The position numbers were made by a program, and so were the translations under genes. This document shows positions 1 to 5,008 of a stretch of DNA of 5,008 bases, one piece after another. Under the pieces are notes generated by a model. That model searched no databases, was not told the DNA's origin, and was given only the letters and a program-made list of their open reading frames with translations. The DNA lies in contig JAJXUS010000204.1 in NCBI GenBank assembly GCA_021782675.1, positions 1 to 5,008 on the forward strand, written 5' to 3'. The DNA is from Acidobacteriota bacterium (lineage in GTDB: Bacteria > Acidobacteriota > Terriglobia > Terriglobales > Acidobacteriaceae). Positions within the stretch are counted from its first letter, which is position 1. Every line of letters begins with the position of its first letter.

Positions 1-994
1 GAGTCCAAAAGTTTCCTTTGAACCGCTGTACACGGAAAAGACCTTCAATAACATTCTGATCCGTAGCCGCGAGCGAGTACGACAGCAAAGCAGCGCACTG
101 AGCCTCGTTCTCCAGACGAGCAAGGACAGTGTCCGGTATGAGAACCGCACCGTCCGGAGCGTACACGATCTCCAGAACACTTGAATGAGCGTGCGGATGT
201 TTGTATGCACACCCAGGCCCATTCTCCAAATTGCAGCGAGAGGAGGGGTAGTATACGCTTTCGAAATCGTAGTTCCGGCGGATCAGAAACGGCTTAACTA
301 TGTAGAAGGCGTGAACCTTCTCGATTGGTGTAAAGATATCAGCCGTGTCTGCTGAGGGTTTCAGTAGAGCAAATAATAAGTCTCCGATGTAGTTGTTTAG
401 CTTAGCATCGCATACCACATTGATTGCATCTTCATTGGAGTAGCGAAGTTGATGTGAAGAGGCCGATGCGCAGAGCGCCTGCCAATTTGATTTTGCAGTC
501 GCATGTGAATCGGGATGATCATCCGTCCTGCCTTTATCGTTCCAGACATCAATGCGAGTCGCGACAACCTTCATCTGCGGCCTAAAAAGGGAACGATATT
601 GTTGCGTGGCTGTATATTGCAGCCATACTCGTTTTACCAGCATATTCGGTGGCTCCATACCGCACTTCGGTACAGCCTCCACACCGGGAAGGGATTGACC
701 AAAACGGTTCAGAATCGGGCCAAATTGCAATGCAGCATCATGCCAGCAGACCCGTGTCTGCGTTGATACCGTCATCCGGTATCCGTCGATCCAGTAGGTG
801 CCCTGATCGCTTCGTGTCAAGGCCTGGAGTAGCTGTTCATTGTGCGTCACGTAGACACCGTGAATGGGCAATGTGCGAAGGTTGTCGGCGAAGCACTGTT
901 GCACAACCCCACAGGCGATGAGCAAGATTACAACGACACAATACGAGATGCACCCGACAGGATGCGCTATGCTCAACACTCGTAGACGGCCCAT
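1..994 (-). CDS. Putative exported lipoprotein of unknown function with a degenerate M48-like segment, coupled to the rhs tip (partial, runs off left edge)
   Basis: This minus-strand frame is open from an in-frame stop at 1118-1120 to the window edge, giving at least 331 codons from the ATG at 992-994. An alternative GTG at 1001-1003 adds three residues and overlaps the upstream Rhs stop as GTGA; neither start has a good Shine-Dalgarno site, so coupling to rhs translation is likely. Residues 16-28 form a hydrophobic leader ending in Leu-Ile-Ala-Cys28, which fits a lipobox; signal peptidase I cleavage after Ala36 is an alternative. The segment after Cys28 has eight cysteines, consistent with an exported protein. 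Residues about 283-310 (LENEAQ at 294-299, then AALLSYSLA) resemble the stretch leading into HExxH of M48 metalloproteases, but no HExxH is present. Codons such as TTA, ATA, CGA and AGG and the low GC differ from the genes at the right, suggesting transfer. As the gene directly behind an Rhs tip it occupies the place of an immunity gene, but its function is unknown. The open frame is well supported; the function is not. Confidence 0.72.
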   Translation of the reverse strand, partial: MGRLRVLSIAHPVGCISYCVVVILLIACGVVQQCFADNLRTLPIHGVYVTHNEQLLQALTRSDQGTYWIDGYRMTVSTQTRVCWHDAALQFGPILNRFGQSLPGVEAVPKCGMEPPNMLVKRVWLQYTATQQYRSLFRPQMKVVATRIDVWNDKGRTDDHPDSHATAKSNWQALCASASSHQLRYSNEDAINVVCDAKLNNYIGDLLFALLKPSADTADIFTPIEKVHAFYIVKPFLIRRNYDFESVYYPSSRCNLENGPGCAYKHPHAHSSVLEIVYAPDGAVLIPDTVLARLENEAQCAALLSYSLAATDQNVIEGLFRVQRFKGNFWT

Positions 995-999
995 AAGTA

Positions 1000-2124
1000 T
1001 CACGGATGTAGCATCCCCGGCGAGGGAACCACACCGGTCGACGAACTCCCCGATAGCTGCTGTACTGTCAGATTTTGGTTCGGTATCCCAACGGGCGCGG
1101 TCCCTAAGCCGCCAAGATCAGACGGGCGCGGCAGAAGGCTCCCCGTGAACTGCGGCGGACCGAACAAATCCCAGAAGACCGAAAACAGATCATTTGCAAT
1201 TGTGTAGATTGCATACCCTAAACATGCTTGTGGTCCTGCAAAACAAGCGATAGCACCAGCAACAGCTATTGAGTCACCAACGACCTTTCCCCCGTCACCG
1301 CCTATTAAGGCTCCTGTCCAACCTGTTTGCCCACAAAGGTCCGAGTTGGAGTCAATGCTACAGGCGATTGTTATTGCCGCGCCGACGGATGCACCTATTC
1401 CCGCGAAGGTGCTGTCGTAGTTAGTCGCAGCGCCTTGTGGATTGAGTTTCCACTGACTGATGACATCAGTGATGCCGCTCCCAGTGAAATATGCATCGAA
1501 AGAGGCAGAAGCCAGCGTAACCCCATCCGCAATAGCTGATCCAAACGGATTGCAAGGATTTAAGCTGAGACCAAGTCCAATTGGCACATTTATTGCTGAT
1601 CCACCAAACGCTTTGCAGGGTGCTCCTCCCACTCCCGTGAACACCCCAGCTCCCGCTTCGCCGCTCGGATCGACGTATCCAAGCGGATTGCCGTTGGTAT
1701 ACATGTACCGGTTGAAGCTTTGCGGGTTCATCAGGTCGTAGCTGCCGTTGTAGGGGTCGGGGCGCAGCCAGCGGGTCTGCTCCGCCGAGTAGTTGCGGTA
1801 CCAGGCCGCGTGGCCGCCGTACTCCGTGTCTTGATAGAGGCCGGTATACGCATACGGGTCGTTGGTGTTGGAAGCCAATGTTTCGCCGTAGGGCATCATC
1901 AGGTTCGTCCCGGTCACATTGCCGGATGCATCCGTGGTTGCCACCAGAGTGCCTTCGTGATTGAGCAGCCTGTACACCGGCTGCGCCGTCGGCGACGTTC
2001 CTGGCACCTCCGCCAGCAGGTTGTCCCCCGCCCAGATCAGGTCCGTCCACGCCCCGCTGTGGAGCGTCGGCGTGCCAGTCGGCCTGCTATTGAACTCGAT
2101 TCTCATGAAAATCGGCCGTTCCAA
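1000..2124 (-). CDS. Rhs core C-terminal fragment with variable tip (headless, orphan Rhs protein)
   Basis: This 374-residue product (TTG start; ATG at 2104-2106 gives 368) matches the end of Rhs/YD-repeat proteins. Residues about 27-75 look like the last YD-type repeats (DNLLAEV, YRLLNHEGTLVATTDASGNV). Residues about 78-156 are the Rhs-associated core: YGETLAS, YTGLYQDTEYGGHAAWYRNY, RWLRPDPYNG, NRYMYTNGNPLGYVDPSGE. The tip, residues 157-374, is rich in glycine, alanine and serine, has hydrophobic stretches at about 243-255 and 284-322, and holds all six cysteines of the protein (170, 191, 255, 264, 294, 301). I do not recognise a known toxin fold or catalytic motif in it. Full Rhs proteins normally exceed 1000 residues; here an in-frame stop at 2140-2142 removes the shell-forming part, so this is a remnant or a silent tip cassette. 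No secretion domain (PAAR, VgrG) is visible. Assignment to Rhs is firm; whether it is expressed or toxic is open. Confidence 0.88.
   Translation of the reverse strand: MERPIFMRIEFNSRPTGTPTLHSGAWTDLIWAGDNLLAEVPGTSPTAQPVYRLLNHEGTLVATTDASGNVTGTNLMMPYGETLASNTNDPYAYTGLYQDTEYGGHAAWYRNYSAEQTRWLRPDPYNGSYDLMNPQSFNRYMYTNGNPLGYVDPSGEAGAGVFTGVGGAPCKAFGGSAINVPIGLGLSLNPCNPFGSAIADGVTLASASFDAYFTGSGITDVISQWKLNPQGAATNYDSTFAGIGASVGAAITIACSIDSNSDLCGQTGWTGALIGGDGGKVVGDSIAVAGAIACFAGPQACLGYAIYTIANDLFSVFWDLFGPPQFTGSLLPRPSDLGGLGTAPVGIPNQNLTVQQLSGSSSTGVVPSPGMLHP
1003..1656 (-). other. Variable C-terminal tip of the Rhs protein
   Basis: This is the 218-residue part following the conserved VDPSGE (1657-1674) that ends the Rhs core. 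In polymorphic Rhs proteins this boundary separates the constant core from an exchangeable effector domain. GC falls across it: the core at 1741-1800 is 42/60 G+C, the tip at 1201-1260 is 28/60. The tip is glycine- and alanine-rich with hydrophobic segments, and ends in a proline- and serine-rich tail. No nuclease, deaminase or ADP-ribosyltransferase motif was recognised. Confidence 0.6.
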
Positions 2125-2130
2125 AACGGC
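2115..2130. repeat. Short inverted repeat (6-bp stem, 4-base loop)
   Basis: GCCGTT, loop CCAA, then AACGGC forms a perfect six-base-pair stem. It overlaps the TTG start of the rhs fragment and lies just upstream of the rightward extended -10 element. It could be an operator for the rightward promoter or a weak terminator, but it lacks a run of T long enough for a good intrinsic terminator. A chance palindrome is also possible. Confidence 0.4.
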
Positions 2131-2137
2131 TTTGGTT

Positions 2138-2146
2138 TGCTATGAT
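2138..2146 (+). promoter_or_regulatory. Extended -10 promoter for the membrane protein/mqnD group
   Basis: TGCTATGAT gives a TG-n extension followed by TATGAT, which differs from TATAAT at one position. No good -35 hexamer lies at 16-18 bases spacing (for example TTCCAA at 2119-2124), as is common for extended -10 promoters. Transcription would start near 2153, leaving a short leader before the ATG at 2191. It lies between the minus-strand rhs fragment and the plus-strand genes and faces right. Confidence 0.5.
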
Positions 2147-2179
2147 AGCCCCACTTTACTCTTTCAACTCCCCTGTTTC

Positions 2180-2185
2180 AGGTGA
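2180..2185 (+). promoter_or_regulatory. Ribosome binding site deciding the ATG start at 2191
   Basis: AGGTGA lies five bases before the ATG at 2191-2193. It overlaps the alternative in-frame GTG at 2182, which would lack its own site, so translation most likely begins at 2191. Confidence 0.65.
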
Positions 2186-2190
2186 TAGCC

Positions 2191-2709
2191 ATGCAGATTC
2201 TTTACATTACTGCAATCGTCGCCGTTTCCGTCCTTTGTATCGCCCTTTTGTCGACGGCGCGCCGGATTCTCCATGCTTCCCCGATCGCCGCAACCTCAAT
2301 GGGTATCGGGCCGGTTTCCTCGCTGGTTGCGCCCATCGAATCCGCCAGCCTTGATTGGGAGCTCGAAACACCGGCGGACTTCCCCTCTGAGGCATATGGG
2401 GACGGCGCAGCGGTCATCGCGCCACCGCCCCAGCCAGTGATCACCGCTGTGCCCGCGCCGCCGCCCGATGTTCCCCGCACGGAGTTTCTTTCGTTTGAGC
2501 CCGTGGGCGAGGCGCCTGCTGCGATCGAAGCCGCTCAGCCGGAGCCTGCAGCAGTGCCCTCGGCCCGGGCGAAGCAGGGGGCCACGACGCGCCGCTTCTT
2601 TACCTGTGCACTGGAGTGCGCGGTGCTGGGTGTCTCGGCGTGGGTGCTGATCCGCACGCAGAAAGAACTGCACCGCACCTCCTCCGAGCGCGGCCGGCAC
2701 GTCGCGTAG
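2191..2709 (+). CDS. Hypothetical membrane protein with proline/alanine-rich linker
   Basis: The protein has 172 residues from the ATG preceded by AGGTGA. Residues 3-20 form an N-terminal membrane helix or uncleaved signal anchor, followed by an Arg-Arg pair. Residues 30-130 are low-complexity, rich in proline, alanine and glutamate (IAPPPQP, VPAPPPDVP, AAQPEPAAVP), and probably disordered. A second hydrophobic segment at about 136-154 (FFTCALECAVLGVSAWVLI) follows an Arg-Arg pair and is followed by a basic, hydrophilic tail. The general shape, two helices joined by a Pro-rich linker, resembles cell-envelope spanning proteins, but I do not recognise a family and assign no function. It is the first gene after the promoter at 2138-2146 and lies 60 bases upstream of mqnD on the same strand, so the two may be co-transcribed. 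GC content and the RBS make it a likely real gene of the host backbone. Confidence 0.75.
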   Translation: MQILYITAIVAVSVLCIALLSTARRILHASPIAATSMGIGPVSSLVAPIESASLDWELETPADFPSEAYGDGAAVIAPPPQPVITAVPAPPPDVPRTEFLSFEPVGEAPAAIEAAQPEPAAVPSARAKQGATTRRFFTCALECAVLGVSAWVLIRTQKELHRTSSERGRHVA

Positions 2710-2769
2710 CGCCCGGCGTGTTTTGGAGCCTCGCCTGCCGCTGCTTTACTCTGGTAGCGGGAGCAGATC

Positions 2770-3645
2770 ATGGTTCAAACTGTTACAGCAGACCCCGCCG
2801 AAGGCGCCGCCGTGCGCGAAATTACGATTGCCCACAGCCCGGACTCCGACGACGCCTTTATGTTTTATGCGCTGGCCAAGGACCACGTCACAGTGCCGGG
2901 ATACCGCTTTGTCCACACGCTGACCGATATTGAGACGCTGAACCAGAAGGCGATGGACGGCGGAGTGTATGACGTGACCGCGGTTTCCTTTCACGCCTAT
3001 CCCTACATCCAGAAGGACTATGCGCTGATGCCCTGCGGCGGCAGCGTGGGCGAGGGCTACGGCCCGATGATCATTGCACGCCAGCCGATGAGCCTGGAAG
3101 ATGTGCGGCGCGAGACCATCGCGATTCCCGGGAGGCTGACCACCGCGAACCTGACGCTGCAGATGGCGATGCCCGGCGTTTCGACCGCGATCGTTCCGTT
3201 TGATCAGATCATTCCGCAGGTACTGGCCGGGAAGTATGCGGCAGGCCTCATCATCCACGAGGGGCAGCTGACGTACGGCCGCGACGGCCTGCACTGCATT
3301 CTCGACATGGGCACCTGGTGGCGGCAGGAGACGGGCCTTCCCCTGCCCCTTGGCGGCAATGCGATTCGCCGCAGTCTGGGCCCGGACGTACACCGCATGA
3401 TGAATCAGGCGCTGCGCGACAGCATCCGCTATGCGCTGGACCATCGCGAGGAGGCGCTGGAGCATGCGATGCAGTATGCGCGGGACCTGGACACGCCCTC
3501 CGCCAACAAGTTTGTGGGAATGTATGTAAATGAGCGCACGATGGACTACAAACCGGAGGGGCGAGAGGCGATCCGCAGATTGTTGCAGATGGGCCATGAA
3601 CGTGGCGTGATTCCGCAGCCGGTGACGGTGGATTTCGCCGAATAA
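2770..3645 (+). CDS. mqnD: 1,4-dihydroxy-6-naphthoate synthase (MqnD), futalosine pathway of menaquinone synthesis
   Basis: MqnD converts cyclic dehypoxanthinyl futalosine to 1,4-dihydroxy-6-naphthoate, the naphthoquinone-ring precursor, in the cytoplasm; later steps prenylate and methylate it to menaquinone. The 291-residue protein fits the MqnA/MqnD fold (Pfam VitK2_biosynth family, similar to periplasmic binding proteins) and the usual 270-290 length. Visible family motifs are AHSPDSDDAFMFYAL (21-35), YDVTAVSFHAYPYI (67-80), CGGSVGEGYGP (89-99), GRLTTANLTL (121-130) and LAGKYAAGLIIHEGQLTY (152-169). His163 corresponds to the histidine proposed as catalytic base in the Thermus enzyme, and Ser73 and Thr124/125 lie where substrate-binding residues are expected. 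The SPDSDD form at the N-terminus separates MqnD from MqnA. The ATG has GGGAG six bases upstream (2759-2763). The first 15 residues extend beyond the usual start of the domain. No other mqn gene is in the window, so the pathway is scattered or continues elsewhere. Confidence 0.95.
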   Translation: MVQTVTADPAEGAAVREITIAHSPDSDDAFMFYALAKDHVTVPGYRFVHTLTDIETLNQKAMDGGVYDVTAVSFHAYPYIQKDYALMPCGGSVGEGYGPMIIARQPMSLEDVRRETIAIPGRLTTANLTLQMAMPGVSTAIVPFDQIIPQVLAGKYAAGLIIHEGQLTYGRDGLHCILDMGTWWRQETGLPLPLGGNAIRRSLGPDVHRMMNQALRDSIRYALDHREEALEHAMQYARDLDTPSANKFVGMYVNERTMDYKPEGREAIRRLLQMGHERGVIPQPVTVDFAE

Positions 3646-3747
3646 ACATATCCCCGGGAATTACAAAAGTCTTACAGTTGCCGTGCGCTGCCGCTGCTAG
3701 CCTTGGAGGTAACAGCCCAACCGCTGAATCTCCTCCGAGGTGTTCTG

Positions 3748-4755
3748 TTGACGCCCTCATCGCTTCACACCGCTGACGCAGCCGCGGCCAACCCCAACAA
3801 CATCCCCGCAACGATCGCGATGGTCGAAGCTTCCTATGTTGGCGTTCCGGTCGCTGTTCCCGTTGCCATGCCCGAGCCGCCCCGGGCGAAAAGCGCCGTA
3901 CCCGTGCTGGGACGCGCCACTCAGGACCAGGGCATTACCTGGACGACTGCCATCTTCCTGACGATTTTCCACGTCGGCGCGATCGCGGCGTTCTTTTACT
4001 TCAGTTGGAGCGCGCTGGCAGTCTTTGCTATTACGTACTTCTTCGCGATTAATGTCGGGATCGGCATGTGCTATCACCGCCTGCTGACGCATCGCGGCTA
4101 CAGAGTTCCGCGCTGGCTGGAGTATGCCCTGGCCGTTTGCGCCACGACAGCGCTTGAAGGTGGACCGATGTTCTGGGTGGCGACGCATCGCGTCCATCAC
4201 CAGCACAGCGACCACACTGGCGACCCGCATACGCCAACAGAAGGCACCTGGTGGGCGCACGCCGGCTGGATTCTTAAGGGCAAGGCGCTGCACACGGAAA
4301 CCGCCATGCTGGCGCGTTATGCCCCGGACCTGGCGAAGCATCGCTTCTACGTGATCCTGAGCAAATATCACTGGGTTCCGCTCGTGATCGAAGGCCTCAT
4401 CCTGCTGGCACTCGGCGGCTGGTCGTGGGTTCTGTGGGGCATCTTCCTGCGCGTCACCGTGGGCCTGCACGCCACGTGGCTGGTCAACTCCGCCACGCAC
4501 AAGTGGGGTTCGCGACGCTTTGAAACTCGCGACGACTCCCGCAATAGCTGGTGGGTGGCGCTGCTTACCGGCGGCGAAGGCTGGCACAATAATCACCATG
4601 CGCATCCTGTCTCCGCGCGGCATGGGCTGGCCTGGTATGAGTTTGACATCAACTACTATGGCATTTGGCTGATGCAGAAGCTGGGCCTGGCACGGCAGGT
4701 AAAGATCGCGCAATTCGATCCTGCGGATCCGCGCCCGGCGGGTACTGCCGCCTGA
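3748..4755 (+). CDS. Membrane fatty acyl (acyl-CoA type, delta-9) desaturase
   Basis: This is a di-iron membrane desaturase that places a cis double bond in saturated acyl chains, adjusting membrane fluidity with O2 and an electron donor. Counted from the TTG at 3748 (335 residues), the three histidine boxes are HRLLTH (110-115), HRVHHQHSD (147-155) and HNNHH in EGWHNNHHAHP (280-284); an extra iron ligand is likely in NSATH (247-251). Hydrophobic helices lie at about 65-85, 89-106, 209-226 and 229-246, the usual two-pair layout. No cytochrome b5 domain follows, so an external ferredoxin-like donor is expected. The start is uncertain. TTG 3748 has GAGG (3737-3740) seven bases upstream. TTG 3703 extends the frame by 15 codons but lacks an RBS. 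ATG 3820 or 3868 would trim the non-conserved Pro/Ala-rich leader. The gene begins about 100 bases after mqnD and ends before a strong terminator. Whether the substrate is acyl-CoA, acyl-lipid or acyl-ACP cannot be read from the sequence. Confidence 0.93.
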   Translation: MTPSSLHTADAAAANPNNIPATIAMVEASYVGVPVAVPVAMPEPPRAKSAVPVLGRATQDQGITWTTAIFLTIFHVGAIAAFFYFSWSALAVFAITYFFAINVGIGMCYHRLLTHRGYRVPRWLEYALAVCATTALEGGPMFWVATHRVHHQHSDHTGDPHTPTEGTWWAHAGWILKGKALHTETAMLARYAPDLAKHRFYVILSKYHWVPLVIEGLILLALGGWSWVLWGIFLRVTVGLHATWLVNSATHKWGSRRFETRDDSRNSWWVALLTGGEGWHNNHHAHPVSARHGLAWYEFDINYYGIWLMQKLGLARQVKIAQFDPADPRPAGTAA

Positions 4756-4779
4756 TCCGATCCCTTCCCTGCTCCACCG

Positions 4780-4812
4780 CGCCTGACGGCTATACTGCCG
4801 TCAGGCGTTTTT
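4780..4812 (+). terminator. Strong intrinsic terminator after the desaturase gene
   Basis: CGCCTGACGGC (4780-4790), loop TATACT (4791-4796) and GCCGTCAGGCG (4797-4807) form a perfect eleven-base-pair GC-rich stem followed by TTTTT (4808-4812). It begins 25 bases after the desaturase stop codon and closes the plus-strand group. Confidence 0.93.
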
Positions 4813-4834
4813 GCGTGCGCCGCGAATCTTCGCC

Positions 4835-5008
4835 ATGCAGATAACCCGCCGAAGTGGCACCAAGGCCTTCTTCATTACACTGGGCGCCTGCCTGGTAGTC
4901 GTTGCCATCGCGCTCAATGTCCGCTGGGTCATTCTGAACTGGCACGAGATTGTACCGCTGGTTCTAGGTGTCATCTTCTTCGGCCTCATCATCACAGGAG
5001 TGGTGCTC
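4835..5008 (+). CDS. N-terminus of a two-helix membrane protein, possibly a sensor histidine kinase (partial, runs off right edge)
   Basis: The frame is open for 58 codons from the ATG at 4835 to the end of the window, with no stop. Residues 1-10 are basic (MQITRRSGTK). Residues 11-27 form a first membrane helix and about 39-58 a second, separated by a short loop with LNWHE. This short two-helix start with a tiny outer loop, beginning after a terminator, resembles the N-terminus of small sensor histidine kinases that I associate with Acidobacteria, in which an H-box kinase domain follows. No kinase residue lies inside the window, so the function is a guess. The ATG has no clear Shine-Dalgarno site. 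Confidence 0.6.
   Translation, partial: MQITRRSGTKAFFITLGACLVVVAIALNVRWVILNWHEIVPLVLGVIFFGLIITGVVL

Noticed and set aside
515..1148. Several short plus-strand frames and a 65-codon minus frame (837-1034) at the left
   Set aside because: They overlap the much longer continuous minus-strand frame of 331 or more codons with a plausible leader peptide, so they are treated as shadows.
1466..2050. Second minus-strand frame (194 codons) inside the rhs fragment
   Set aside because: Arg/Gly/Pro-rich out-of-frame reading of the GC-rich Rhs core, which is clearly coding in the 1000-2124 frame.
1720..2145. Plus-strand open frame (141 codons) opposite the Rhs core
   Set aside because: Val/Arg-rich antisense reading of the Rhs core; no independent support.
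2296..2700. Minus-strand open frame (134 codons) opposite the unknown membrane protein
   Set aside because: The plus-strand frame has a good RBS, an upstream promoter and two membrane helices; the minus frame is Arg-rich with none of these.
2710..2769. Possible terminator or promoter between the membrane-protein gene and mqnD
   Set aside because: No stem with T-run and no convincing -10/-35 pair; only the mqnD ribosome binding site is supported.
2746..3597. Long minus-strand open frame (283 codons) opposite mqnD
   Set aside because: Antisense shadow of mqnD, with no family motifs and no ribosome binding site.
3646..3747. Possible separate promoter for the desaturase gene
   Set aside because: TTGCCG at about 3678-3683 could pass as a -35, but no acceptable -10 follows at 16-18 bases.
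3757..4713. Long minus-strand open frame (318 codons) opposite the desaturase gene
   Set aside because: It is the antisense shadow of a GC-rich gene with clear histidine boxes on the plus strand; its translation is rich in Arg and Gln with no recognisable motif.

Overview
The window is a 5 kb piece of bacterial chromosome. Its right part is GC-rich; I counted about 70% GC at 3301-3360. It encodes the futalosine-pathway enzyme MqnD and a membrane acyl desaturase. High GC, menaquinone made through futalosine, and an Rhs C-terminal fragment with a glycine- and alanine-rich tip together suggest a soil acidobacterium of the Terriglobus/Granulicella/Edaphobacter type. That placement is inference; no rRNA or other marker gene is present.

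Left part (1 to about 2124, minus strand). A short Rhs protein (2124 to 1000) consists of the end of an Rhs core followed by a variable C-terminal tip. The tip runs directly into a second gene, read from about 1003/994 off the left edge, that is open for its whole visible length. The Rhs stop TGA and a possible GTG start of the second gene share the four bases GTGA, so the two are probably translationally coupled. The second protein looks exported (hydrophobic leader, lipobox-like LIAC). Near its visible end it has a segment resembling the M48 metalloprotease region around NEAQ, but the HExxH residues are absent. GC falls from about 70% in the Rhs core to about 47% in the tip and about 38-48% in the partner gene, as expected for an exchanged tip-plus-partner cassette. 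This is the most interesting part of the window.

Right part (about 2138 to 5008, plus strand). An extended -10 promoter at 2138-2146 faces right, away from the rhs fragment. It precedes a 172-residue unknown membrane protein with a proline/alanine-rich linker (2191-2709), mqnD (2770-3645) and a delta-9-type acyl desaturase (about 3748-4755). All three lie on one strand with gaps of 60-102 bases and no visible terminator between them, so they may be co-transcribed. A strong intrinsic terminator (4780-4812) closes the group. A new gene then starts at 4835 and runs off the right edge; only two membrane helices of it are visible, and it may be the sensor part of a histidine kinase.

Menaquinone synthesis and membrane-lipid desaturation are housekeeping membrane functions. 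The left part looks like an accessory insertion next to this backbone. No tRNA, rRNA, CRISPR array or transposase was seen.
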